NCBI GenBank assembly: GCA_025363715.1
Contig: JANYLR010000059.1
Coordinates: 1-64,000, forward strand
DNA: 64,000 bases
Direction: 5' to 3'
Source: Holophagaceae bacterium
GTDB lineage: Bacteria > Acidobacteriota > Holophagae > Holophagales > Holophagaceae
Part shown: positions 50,382 through 58,906 of the stretch, piece by piece
How the letters are laid out: the number at the start of each line of letters is the position of its first letter
Numbering within the stretch: position 1 is the first letter of the stretch
Program-made: the position numbers and the translations under genes
The notes under the pieces: model-generated
What the model saw: only the letters and a program-made list of their open reading frames with translations
What the model was told of the DNA's origin: nothing
Database searches by the model: none

Positions 50382-50499
50382 GGGACCCCAGGCAATGTGA
50401 CTGGTGGTTGTTTCGGTCAAGGAATGCTCCGGCATGACTTCTGGCATTGAGGGCCAGGGGCTCTCCCGTCACCATGGACCTTCACGCCGGGAGTCACCC

Positions 50500-50949
50500 A
50501 TGCTCGATCGCCTGCAGGCCGACCTGAAGACTTCCATGCTGGCCAGAGATGCGGCGCGAACCCAGGTGCTCCGCATGGCCCTGGCCGCCTACAAGAACGA
50601 GGCCGTGGCCAAGGGATTGGGCCCCCAGGGGGTCCTGGTCGAGGTAGATGCCCTGGCGGTCTTCAAGCGGCTGGTGAAGTCCCGGGAGGACAGCGTCGCC
50701 CAGTTCGAAAAGGTGGGGCAGGTGGACCGGGCCGCCCAAGAGAGGGCCGAAATCGAGCTGCTCAAGCCCTACCTGCCCGCCATGCTCGAAGGTCAGGCCC
50801 TGGAAGGCGCCGTGCGGGCCGCCATCGCCCTGAGCGGGGCCACGGCCAGGAAGGACCTTGGGCTGGTGATGAAGGCCCTTCAGGCGGCCCACGGAGGCAC
50901 CATCGACGGCAAGGCCGCCAGTGCCCTGGTGCAGTCACTGTTGGGGTGA
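50500..50949 (+). CDS. yqeY: GatB/YqeY domain-containing protein
   Basis: This 149-residue YqeY-family protein related to the GatB tail domain has MLDRLQADLKTSMLARDAARTQVLRM, the KRLVKSREDSVAQFEKVGQVD segment and the KDLGLVMKALQAAHGGTIDGKAAS end. In GatB this fold contacts tRNA; the role of free YqeY is unclear. I chose ATG 50500 with a GGGAG site. The frame from 50404 overlaps cheX and is not credible. Confidence 0.92.
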   Translation: MLDRLQADLKTSMLARDAARTQVLRMALAAYKNEAVAKGLGPQGVLVEVDALAVFKRLVKSREDSVAQFEKVGQVDRAAQERAEIELLKPYLPAMLEGQALEGAVRAAIALSGATARKDLGLVMKALQAAHGGTIDGKAASALVQSLLG

Positions 50950-51094
50950 CATCGTCTGGGGGGCCGCCTGCTCCCTGCGTTTGTGATGGCCCCCAGAGCC
51001 CCCGTCAGGCCACCGTGCAAAGCCCGGCGGCCTGACTTGAATCCGAACCGGGCGAAGCGCGCTCCTGAGTTAGACTTGAAGGTTCGAGGCTCCG

Positions 51095-52933
51095 ATGAAG
51101 CAATCCAAACTCCTGATCCAGACCCTGCGTGAAACGCCCCGTGATGCGGACGTGGTGAGCCAGCAGCTCATGATGCGGGCCGGCATGATCCAGAAGGTGG
51201 CCGCCGGCATCTATAGCTACCTGCCTCTGGCCTTCCGAAGCATCCGCAAGTTCGAGGAGATCGTCCGGGAGGAACTGGCCAAGGACGGCTGCCAGGAGCT
51301 GCTCATGCCCGCCGTGCTGCCTGCCGACCTCTGGCAGGAGAGCGGGCGCTGGAAGTTCTATGGCGACGAGCTGCTGCGCTTTTGCGACCGCAAGGCAAAA
51401 GCCGAGGTGGCCGAGCGCCGTGCCCGCGGCGAAAAGCCCGATGAGCGGGACTTCTACAACTTCTGCCTGGGCCCCACCCACGAGGAAGTGATCACTGACA
51501 TCGTCCGGAAGAATGTCCGCAGCTACAAGCAGCTGCCCATGAACCTGTTCCAGATCCAGACCAAGTTCCGCGACGAGCGCCGGCCCCGCTTCGGCCTCAT
51601 GCGGGGCCGCGAATTCACCATGAAGGACGCCTACTCCTTCCATGCGGATGATGCCTGCGCCGATCGCGAATACTGGGTCATGTTCAATGCCTACAAGCGG
51701 ATTTTCGCCCGGTTGGGCGTGAAGTTCAGGCCCGTGGAAGCCGACAGCGGCGCCATCGGTGGCAGCTTCACCCACGAGTTCCACGTGCTGGCCGGCAGTG
51801 GCGAGGACGCCATCCTCAGCTGCGATGGGTGTGATTACACATCGAACATCGAGAAGACGGAGGCTCCGGCGCTGCACGGCAGAGATAGTGAAAGTGCCTT
51901 TGAGCTGAAGCGCGATCATTTCGTCACACCGGGCGTTGTCGGCCAGGTGGAGCAGGCGGCGGGGATGAAGGATGCAGAGCACGATGGCATGCCCATCACG
52001 CAGACCAGCAAGTTCTTCCTCTACCGCGTGACCTTCGCGGACGGGAAATCCAAGTTGGTGGGTGCCGTCCTTCGGGGTGATCACGAGATCAATCCCGTGA
52101 AGGTGAAGAACTTCGTCGGTGCCGCTGAAATGGAGTTGATGCCACTGGAGGAGGCCGAGGCCTTCACCGGTGCCAAGACCGGATTCATGGGCCCCGTGGG
52201 GCTCACGGGTGTGATCCTCCTGGTGGATCGCAGCCTGGAGGGAGCCGTCAACCTCACCTGCGGCGCGAACCGCACGGATTACCACCACTTCGGCCTGGAC
52301 CCCGCCCGGGACCTGCCGGGCTGCGCCTTCGCGGACCTGCGGATGGCGGCTGAGAACGACACCTGCACCCGCTGCGGCAAGGGGACCTACCAGTCCTTCC
52401 GCGGCATCGAAGTGGGGCAGGTCTTCAAGCTCGGCACCAAGTATTCGAAGTCCATGTCCTGCACGTTCCTCGACGATCAGGGAAAAGAAAATCCCATGGT
52501 GATGGGCTGCTACGGCATCGGCATCACCCGCACCGTGGCCGCGGCCGTGGAGCAGAACTACGACGCGGACGGCATCATCTGGCCCTGGCCCATCTCGCCC
52601 TATCAGGTGCACGTGGTCTGTCTGGACCCAGGCAATCCCGAGGTCTCCGGCGTGGCCTTCCAGGTGGAGAAGGATCTGGAAGCGGCAGGGTTCGAAGTCC
52701 TGCACGATGATCGGGAAGGCCTGAGCCCCGGGGCCAAGTTCAAGGATGCGGACCTGCTGGGCTTCCCCCTTCGCCTCACCGTGGGCGCCAAGGGCCTGAA
52801 AGATGGCATCGTGGAACTGCGGGACCGCCGCACCAAGGAAGTGGTCAAACTGAAACCTGAAGCCGCCGTGGCGGAAGTGGGCGCCGCCCGGGACCGCATC
52901 ATGCTGGAGCTGGAAACCGCAGGAGGCCGCTGA
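51095..52933 (+). CDS. proS: Prolyl-tRNA synthetase
   Basis: This 612-residue class II synthetase of the bacterial ProS type charges tRNA(Pro). Motifs: TLRETPRDADVVSQQLMMRAGM at the start, motif 2 (FRDERRPRFGLMRGREF), an insertion editing-type domain (about 225-385) and motif 3 (MGCYGIGITRT). The C-terminal anticodon-binding domain includes VVCLDPGNPEV. The insertion removes mischarged Ala. The hypothetical gene downstream overlaps its stop by one base. Confidence 0.97.
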   Translation: MKQSKLLIQTLRETPRDADVVSQQLMMRAGMIQKVAAGIYSYLPLAFRSIRKFEEIVREELAKDGCQELLMPAVLPADLWQESGRWKFYGDELLRFCDRKAKAEVAERRARGEKPDERDFYNFCLGPTHEEVITDIVRKNVRSYKQLPMNLFQIQTKFRDERRPRFGLMRGREFTMKDAYSFHADDACADREYWVMFNAYKRIFARLGVKFRPVEADSGAIGGSFTHEFHVLAGSGEDAILSCDGCDYTSNIEKTEAPALHGRDSESAFELKRDHFVTPGVVGQVEQAAGMKDAEHDGMPITQTSKFFLYRVTFADGKSKLVGAVLRGDHEINPVKVKNFVGAAEMELMPLEEAEAFTGAKTGFMGPVGLTGVILLVDRSLEGAVNLTCGANRTDYHHFGLDPARDLPGCAFADLRMAAENDTCTRCGKGTYQSFRGIEVGQVFKLGTKYSKSMSCTFLDDQGKENPMVMGCYGIGITRTVAAAVEQNYDADGIIWPWPISPYQVHVVCLDPGNPEVSGVAFQVEKDLEAAGFEVLHDDREGLSPGAKFKDADLLGFPLRLTVGAKGLKDGIVELRDRRTKEVVKLKPEAAVAEVGAARDRIMLELETAGGR

Positions 52934-53406
52934 TGGCGGAGGGCAGAGTCCACCTCACGACCTTCATCGAAGGGGTGCTGGTCCATGGCCAGCAGACGCC
53001 ATTCGTCCTGCTGGTGCCCTCGCCCCACAGTCCCCATCGGGGCCTGCTCATGCCAGCCCAGATTCCCTGGTCACCGGGGTTCCTCCCCACTTCCTTGCTG
53101 AACGCGCAGATCGAGGCCGCCTGGGGCATGCCCTTCCGGTTCGTGGACAAATCCGTGCTGCCGGTGGTGTTCGATGAGCGCACCAGCCGGCTGCCGACCC
53201 CCTGGCTGCTTCGCCTGGAAGGTCTAGAAGGTCAGCAGCGCCTTTACTTGAGCCACCTGCTGCGGACCAAGGCGCCGGAGGACCTGCTGCCGCCTCCGCC
53301 TCCGGGGGGCCAGTGGTACAGCGACAAGGGTCTGCTGAGCGCCGACCTGCTCCCAGGCGTCCGAAGACTTTGCCAGTCGGCTTTGCAGGCGATATTGGAA
53401 GGATAG
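52933..53406 (+). CDS. Hypothetical protein co-transcribed with proS
   Basis: This 157-residue protein (MAEGRVHLTTFIEGVLVHG...) has a PSPHSPHRGLLMPAQIPWSPG segment and a Pro-rich PPPPPGG stretch near the C-terminus. There is no membrane helix or known motif. ATG 52933 overlaps the proS stop (TGATG), which favours a real gene. The GC-rich hairpins and second 30-bp repeat follow. Confidence 0.65.
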   Translation: MAEGRVHLTTFIEGVLVHGQQTPFVLLVPSPHSPHRGLLMPAQIPWSPGFLPTSLLNAQIEAAWGMPFRFVDKSVLPVVFDERTSRLPTPWLLRLEGLEGQQRLYLSHLLRTKAPEDLLPPPPPGGQWYSDKGLLSADLLPGVRRLCQSALQAILEG

Positions 53407-53421
53407 GCTCCAGGCCTCAGT

Positions 53422-53471
53422 CGCGCGGGCTGCGCCCGCGCGTTAAAAAAAAGACGCGGCCGGGAGGCCGC
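53422..53471. terminator. Two GC-rich hairpins after the proS unit
   Basis: Stem CGCGCGGGC (53422-53430) pairs with GCCCGCGCG (53434-53442). After TTAAAAAAAAGAC a second stem GCGGCC (53456-53461) pairs with GGCCGC (53466-53471). The A-run between them would be a T-run for minus-strand (ndk) transcripts, so the right hairpin could terminate ndk transcription. Confidence 0.6.
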
Positions 53472-53482
53472 ATCCTAGCCCC

Positions 53483-53512
53483 ACTGAAGCCTGAAGCCTG
53501 AGGACTGAAGCC
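53483..53512. repeat. 30-bp dispersed repeat, copy 2
   Basis: This is an exact copy of 49891-49920. It lies between convergent genes, after a hairpin, and 4 bp before the ndk stop codon (minus strand). The position is equivalent to that of copy 1 beside cheX. Confidence 0.9.
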
Positions 53513-53516
53513 CGTC

Positions 53517-53936
53517 CTACCTCTGTTCGAACGCATTGAAGAAGTAGCTGACCTCGAACTTCGCGCTCTCGGGTTTGTCGCTGCCATGGGTGGCGTTGCG
53601 GCCGATGCTGGCGCCGAAGCGCTTGCGGAGCGTGCCTTCTACGGCATTGGCAGGGTTGGTGGCGCCCATGAGATCCCGCCAGCGAAGGATGGCGTTCTCG
53701 CCCTCCAGCACCATGAGGACCACGGGGCCCTCCGTCATGAAGGCCTCCAACTCGGGGTAGAAGCCCTTGCCCACGTGCTCGTGGTAAAAGCCCTGGCAGA
53801 GGGCCGGGGTCAAGCGGGTCCGCTTGAGGCCCACGACCTTCAGGCCGCTATGTTCGATGGTGGTGATGATTTCCCCCACATGTCCGTCCTTGACGGCATC
53901 GGGCTTGACGATGGCGAACGTGCGTTCAAGGGCCAT
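53517..53936 (-). CDS. ndk: Nucleoside diphosphate kinase
   Basis: This 139-residue enzyme transfers the gamma-phosphate from ATP to nucleoside diphosphates through a phospho-His. It shows MALERTFAIVKPDAVKDGHVG, the LMGATNPANA loop and the active His in RNATHGSDKPESA (about 115). A GGAGG site precedes ATG 53936; the frame open to 53993 is unsupported. It is a single gene, divergent from secA. Confidence 0.97.
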   Translation of the reverse strand: MALERTFAIVKPDAVKDGHVGEIITTIEHSGLKVVGLKRTRLTPALCQGFYHEHVGKGFYPELEAFMTEGPVVLMVLEGENAILRWRDLMGATNPANAVEGTLRKRFGASIGRNATHGSDKPESAKFEVSYFFNAFEQR

Positions 53937-54075
53937 GGTGCCTCCAGAATCAAAACAACCAGTCTGCCTTGGGTGGGTAACTTCGGCAACCACGGATCCT
54001 TGGTTCTTGCTCCCGGCGCTGTGAAATGGGCATTCATCGCGCTACAATCGACGGTTTACGCGACTGGACGGCTCC

Positions 54076-56694
54076 ATGCTCGACAACCTCCTAAAGAAAC
54101 TCATCGGCTCCAAGAACGATCGGGAGCTGAAGCGGCTGTGGGCCAGGGTCCAGGCCATCAACAACTTCGAACCGGAATTCACTGGGCTCAGTGATGACGC
54201 GCTGAAGGCCAAGACCCCCTACCTCAAGGAGAAACTGGCAAACGGGGCCACCCTGGAGGACATCCTGCCCGAGGCCTTCGCCGTGGCCCGGGAGGCCAGC
54301 AAGCGCGTGCTCAAGATGCGCCACTTCGACGTCCAGATCGTGGGCGGCATGGCGCTGCACGAGGGCAAGGTCGCCGAGATGCGCACCGGTGAGGGCAAAA
54401 CCCTCACCGCCACGCTGCCTCTGTACCTTAACGCCCTGGCCGGCAAAGGCGCCCACCTGGTCACGGTGAACGACTACCTGGCCCGCCGCGACGCCGAGTG
54501 GATGGGCCGCCTCTACACCTGGCTGGGCCTCAGCGTGGGCATCATCCAGCACGGCCTCGATGACCAGCAGCGGCGGGATGCCTATGGCTGCGACATCACC
54601 TATGCCACCAACACCGCACTGGGCTTCGACGCCCTCCGCGACAACATGAAGTGGGACCTGGACGAGTTCACCCAGCGCGGCTTCAACTACGCCATCGTGG
54701 ACGAAGTGGACAGCATCCTCATCGATGAGGCGCGCACCCCGCTGATCATCGCGGGCAGCAGCGAGGAAGATACCTCCAAGTACTTCCGCATCGACGCCAT
54801 CGTTCCGAAGCTGAAGAAGGAAGTGCATTACAAGGTCGACGAGAAGGACCGCCAGGTGATGCTGACGGATGATGGCATCCACCATGCCGAACAGCTGCTG
54901 GGCGTGACCAACCTCTACGATCCGACCAGCATCGAGACGCTGCATGGCCTCAACCAGGCCCTGCTGGCGCACAACCTCTACCGGCTGGACGTGGACTACA
55001 TGGTCCGCCCCAAAGAAGACGGCAAGGGCATGGAAGTGGTCATCGTGGACGAGTTCACGGGACGCGCCATGCCGGGCCGCCGCTGGTCCAACGGCCTGCA
55101 TCAGGCCATCGAGGCCAAGGAGGGGGTGGAGGTCAACGCCGAGAACCAGACCCTGGCCACGGTGACCTTCCAGAACTTCTTCCGCATGTACAAGACCCTG
55201 GCCGGCATGACCGGCACGGCAGAGACCGAGGCCACAGAACTGCATTCCATCTACAAGCTGGACGTGCTCGTGGTGCCCACGAACATGCCCATGATCCGCA
55301 CTGATTTCGCCGATACGGTCTACTCGACCCGGACCGGGAAGAAGAAGGCCATCGTCGAAGAGATCCGGGAGCTGCACACCAAGGGCCAGCCCGTGCTGGT
55401 GGGTACGGCCAGCATCGACAGCAGCGAGGACCTGGCCGATGCCCTCAAGGCCGCCCGCATTCCCCACGTGGTGCTGAACGCCAAGCACCATGAGCGGGAA
55501 GCGGAGATCATCGCCCAGGCGGGCCGAAGAGGCGCTGTCACCATCGCCACCAACATGGCGGGCCGCGGCACCGACATCATTCTCGGCGGCAACCCCGAGG
55601 GCCTGGCCCGCATCGAGGCCAAGAAGAAGGACATCGCCCTCTATGACGAGGAGGGTTTCGAAACGGCCGAGTTCTCGGCCCTCGTGGAAAAGATGCGGGG
55701 CCAGACCACGGCCGAGCATGAGGAAGTGGTGTCCCTTGGAGGCCTGCATATTCTGGGCACCGAGCGCCACGAAAGCCGGCGCATCGACAACCAGCTCCGG
55801 GGCCGCGCCGGCCGCCAGGGCGATCCCGGTTCCAGCCGCTTCTACCTGTCCCTCGAGGACGACCTGATGCGGATCTTCGGTGGCGACCGCATCAAGAACC
55901 TCATGGGCGCCATGGGCATGAACGACGACGAGCCCATCGAAGCCGGCATGGTCACCCGCGCCATCGAGCGCAGCCAGAAGCGGGTCGAGGCCCACCACTT
56001 CGAGATCCGCAAGCACCTGCTCGAGTACGACGATGTCATGAACAAGCAGCGCATCTTCTTCTATGGACTGCGCACGGAGATGCTGAAGGGGAACACCAAG
56101 GACTACGTGCTGAGGGTGGCCGCCGAGATCGCCGAAGGCATCGCCAATGACTTCCTGCCCGACAAGGGCGAGCGGGATCAGGCCGGGTTCCGGGAACGGG
56201 TCGAGCAGCTCTTCACCCTCACCACCGAGGAGGTCGAGGCCGTGGGGCAGATGCCCCAGGCCCAGGCCACTGAGGCCCTGGCGGCCTTGGTGCAGCGCTT
56301 CTACGAGGGCAAGGACGAGCGCCTGGGCGGCGAGGGCATGCGCAGCTACGAGCGCTGGTCCATCCTCCAGATCATCGACGCCGCCTGGAAGCGCCACCTG
56401 CTGGTCATGGACCACCTGAAGGAAGCCATCGGCTTCCGGGGCTATGGCCAGAAGGATCCGCTGGTGGAGTACAAGCGCGAAAGCTATGAGTACTTCGAGC
56501 AGATGCGCTTCGGCTACGAAGACGAAATCATTTCGTACCTCTACCGCGTAGAGCCCCAGCCTTCGTACATGCCCGACGAAGACTTCTTCCGAGGCCCTTC
56601 GGAGACCATCGAGCTGGGCCCTGACGAGCAGGGCAATCCCCCCGAGGGAATCCAGCGCGTCCTGCGCTTCACGGCGGGTGGGCTGGAGGATTGA
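54076..56694 (+). CDS. secA: Preprotein translocase ATPase SecA
   Basis: This 872-residue motor drives preproteins through SecYEG. It has the DEAD motor with MRTGEGKTLTATLPLYLNAL, the VDEVDSILIDEARTPL Walker B, the preprotein-crosslinking domain, the second motor fold (TNMAGRGTDIILGGNPEG), the QLRGRAGRQGDPGSSRFYLS motif and helical scaffold/wing domains (HHFEIRKHLLEYDDVMNKQR). It ends RFTAGGLED without the C-terminal CxCxS...CC zinc-binding tail found in many SecA proteins. A TACAAT -10-like box lies at 54043. A strong terminator follows. Confidence 0.97.
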   Translation: MLDNLLKKLIGSKNDRELKRLWARVQAINNFEPEFTGLSDDALKAKTPYLKEKLANGATLEDILPEAFAVAREASKRVLKMRHFDVQIVGGMALHEGKVAEMRTGEGKTLTATLPLYLNALAGKGAHLVTVNDYLARRDAEWMGRLYTWLGLSVGIIQHGLDDQQRRDAYGCDITYATNTALGFDALRDNMKWDLDEFTQRGFNYAIVDEVDSILIDEARTPLIIAGSSEEDTSKYFRIDAIVPKLKKEVHYKVDEKDRQVMLTDDGIHHAEQLLGVTNLYDPTSIETLHGLNQALLAHNLYRLDVDYMVRPKEDGKGMEVVIVDEFTGRAMPGRRWSNGLHQAIEAKEGVEVNAENQTLATVTFQNFFRMYKTLAGMTGTAETEATELHSIYKLDVLVVPTNMPMIRTDFADTVYSTRTGKKKAIVEEIRELHTKGQPVLVGTASIDSSEDLADALKAARIPHVVLNAKHHEREAEIIAQAGRRGAVTIATNMAGRGTDIILGGNPEGLARIEAKKKDIALYDEEGFETAEFSALVEKMRGQTTAEHEEVVSLGGLHILGTERHESRRIDNQLRGRAGRQGDPGSSRFYLSLEDDLMRIFGGDRIKNLMGAMGMNDDEPIEAGMVTRAIERSQKRVEAHHFEIRKHLLEYDDVMNKQRIFFYGLRTEMLKGNTKDYVLRVAAEIAEGIANDFLPDKGERDQAGFRERVEQLFTLTTEEVEAVGQMPQAQATEALAALVQRFYEGKDERLGGEGMRSYERWSILQIIDAAWKRHLLVMDHLKEAIGFRGYGQKDPLVEYKRESYEYFEQMRFGYEDEIISYLYRVEPQPSYMPDEDFFRGPSETIELGPDEQGNPPEGIQRVLRFTAGGLED

Positions 56695-56719
56695 TTCGAC
56701 CAGGTTTTATATGCTGAGG

Positions 56720-56757
56720 AAATCACAGGGGGCCAATGGGCCCCCTGTGATTTTCTT
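56720..56757 (+). terminator. Intrinsic terminator of secA
   Basis: The 15-bp stem AAATCACAGGGGGCC (56720-56734) pairs with GGCCCCCTGTGATTT (56739-56753) around a 4-nt loop and continues into TTCTT. It lies 25 nt after the secA stop and 40 nt before rapZ. Confidence 0.85.
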
Positions 56758-56793
56758 GGGCCAGGGCCTCCGGCCCTGATACACACTAGGGTC

Positions 56794-57645
56794 ATGGAAC
56801 TGATCGTCGTCACGGGACTCTCGGGCGCGGGCCGGCATTCGGTGCTGGGCGCCTTGGAGGACAGCGGCTGCACGGCCCTCGATAATGTGCCGCCTCGCCT
56901 GCTGGAACCCCTGCTGGAACTGGAAGCCAAGCTGCAGCCCAGCCGGGAGCGGTTGGTGGTCGGCATGGACAGCCGGCAGGCGGAGTTTGTCCAGGAATTC
57001 GAACCCCTGCTGAGGCGCCTCAACCGGGGCCAGGTGCCGGTGCAGGTGGTCTTCGTGGAGGCCGCCGAGGGTGTCCTCCTGCGCCGGTATTCCGAGACCC
57101 GACGCCCCCACCACCTGGCCCTGCTGGGTACCGCCGAGGAGGGCATCCGCCAGGAGCGGGATCTCCTCGCCCCCATCCGGGCCCTGGCCACCACCATCCT
57201 CGATACGAGTCATCTGAGCTTGTCTGAACTTCGCCTGAGGATCGCTGCCCTCGTGCCCCAGGTGCCCTCGCGCCACACCGCCGTCCGCCTGCTCAGCTTC
57301 GGCTTCAAGCGGGGAATGCCCGCGGACGCCGACGTGATCCTCGATGCCCGTTTCCTCCCCAACCCTTTCTACGTCGATGCCCTGAAGCCCCTCACCGGCC
57401 AGGACTGGCCCGTCCAGGAGTACCTGCTGGAGTCACCGGATTTTCGAGAATTCCTGGAGCGCGCCGAATCCTGGCTGCGCTGGTCCCTGCCCCTGGTCCA
57501 GCAGGAGGGCCGGGCCTACCACACCCTGGCCATCGGCTGCACCGGGGGCCAGCATCGCTCCGTGGCGCTGGTGGAGATGCTGGCGCACCGCCTCCGGAAC
57601 GACGTGTCGGCCCTGACCGTCCGGCACCGGGAGCTGGCTGGCTAG
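56794..57645 (+). CDS. rapZ: RapZ/YvcJ-family protein with altered P-loop
   Basis: This 283-residue homologue of RNase adapter RapZ (E. coli, controls GlmZ) and YvcJ has an N-terminal P-loop domain and a C-terminal domain with GCTGGQHRSVALVEMLA, which binds phospho-sugar signal or RNA. The family Walker A GLSGAGKS is GLSGAGRHS (residues 8-16), so the P-loop Lys is Arg. The Walker B-like TTILDTSHL and the ARFLPNPFYV segment are normal. Nucleotide hydrolysis may be lost. The ATG lies 40 nt after the secA terminator. Confidence 0.9.
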   Translation: MELIVVTGLSGAGRHSVLGALEDSGCTALDNVPPRLLEPLLELEAKLQPSRERLVVGMDSRQAEFVQEFEPLLRRLNRGQVPVQVVFVEAAEGVLLRRYSETRRPHHLALLGTAEEGIRQERDLLAPIRALATTILDTSHLSLSELRLRIAALVPQVPSRHTAVRLLSFGFKRGMPADADVILDARFLPNPFYVDALKPLTGQDWPVQEYLLESPDFREFLERAESWLRWSLPLVQQEGRAYHTLAIGCTGGQHRSVALVEMLAHRLRNDVSALTVRHRELAG

Positions 57646-57649
57646 CCCT

Positions 57650-58771
57650 TCAGCCTTCCTTGAAGATCACGTTTCGTTTGGCCAGGTCCTCGCGGATGAA
57701 GTCCCAGGCGCCGGGCTCCAGGCCCACGAACTCCGGGGGGCTGATGCCTTTGCGGGAATAGCCGCCCTTCGCGATCAGCCGTACGGCGGCGGTGCAAGTG
57801 TAGCCGGTGGTGCGGGCCATGGAGGTGGTCCGCGCGGCGCGGTCGTAGCGGTCCAGGAGGCTCAGCTCCTTCCGCACCTTCCGGCCGTCCTTTTCGCCAT
57901 CCACGATGACCCGCATGACGGTGAAATCCTCCTCGCCCTCCTGCATGAACCAGAGGGGGAAGAGTAGGTGGGTGGTCAGGTCCAGGGGACTGATCTCGAC
58001 GCCGGCCACCTTGACCTTCTCCTTACCGAAGAACCCGGATTCCCGCAGCATCCGCATCTTCTCGATGTGGCCGGGGTAGCGCAGGGTCTTCTCCTTCATG
58101 TCGGGAATGCCCGGGAAGCTTTTGATGAGGCTCCGGAGGCCGTCCGTGTTGAAGGACTCCAGGGTGCCCAGCTCCGGGAAGTCCAGCAACTCAGGCTCGG
58201 ACAGGGCCGGGAAGACCACCACTTTCCCGTCCTTCACGTAGCGGGTGGGGCGGGTGTACTCCTCGATGACATCGATGGGGCTGAAGCCGGCCTTGTATTC
58301 ATAGGGCCAGGTTCGGATGACGGGCAGGCCGCCCACCAGGCATTCGAAGGACGTGATGCGATCCCACTTCCGTGAGAGATCGCCCAGGATCATGTTGTGG
58401 CAGCCTGGCGCCACGCCGCAGTCCACGATGGCGGTGAGGTTCTGGGCCTTGGCCAGGGCATCCAGCTCGAAGCAGTCCTCGTCGAAGAAGGAGATGTCCA
58501 CCAGGGGCTTGCCGGCCTCCAGCACCGCCTTCGCAGTGGCGAAGCCCAGGAAACCCGGCACCGCGCCCACCACCAGGTCAGCCTTCGCCACGGCGGCCTT
58601 CACCGTTTCGGGCTTCGACAGATCCGCAATCAGGGTGGCCAGGCCGGCTTCGCGCATCCGGGCCAGGGCTCCCTCCGAGCGGTCCACCACCGTGACCTGG
58701 AAATCCGGGGCCAGGTCCTTGGCCATGGTGCCACCGACGCGGCCGACTCCGAGAACGACAACGTGCTTCAT
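57650..58771 (-). CDS. Saccharopine dehydrogenase-like NAD(P)-binding protein
   Basis: This 373-residue protein of the saccharopine reductase/lysine dehydrogenase-like family begins with a Rossmann fold (KHVVVLGVGRVGGTMAKDL) and has DCGVAPGCHNMILGDL, the GGLPVIRTWPYEYKAGFSP segment and GYTCTAAVRLIAKGGY. Related enzymes include lysine 6-dehydrogenase and carboxynorspermidine dehydrogenase; I cannot choose between them. I chose ATG 58771 because GGGAG lies upstream; the frame from 58801 is possible. It converges on rapZ and is divergent from mltG. Confidence 0.85.
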   Translation of the reverse strand: MKHVVVLGVGRVGGTMAKDLAPDFQVTVVDRSEGALARMREAGLATLIADLSKPETVKAAVAKADLVVGAVPGFLGFATAKAVLEAGKPLVDISFFDEDCFELDALAKAQNLTAIVDCGVAPGCHNMILGDLSRKWDRITSFECLVGGLPVIRTWPYEYKAGFSPIDVIEEYTRPTRYVKDGKVVVFPALSEPELLDFPELGTLESFNTDGLRSLIKSFPGIPDMKEKTLRYPGHIEKMRMLRESGFFGKEKVKVAGVEISPLDLTTHLLFPLWFMQEGEEDFTVMRVIVDGEKDGRKVRKELSLLDRYDRAARTTSMARTTGYTCTAAVRLIAKGGYSRKGISPPEFVGLEPGAWDFIREDLAKRNVIFKEG

Positions 58772-58906
58772 GGCGGTACTCCCGATGGGATGAGGATTCA
58801 CTGCCGGATTATCCCTGGGATGTCAGGGACAGCCGGGAGGATCCTGGGATTTCTTGACGGTTTGTCCAAGGTAGAAGGATCCGCGCTATCCCGGCATTCT
58901 GGAGGC

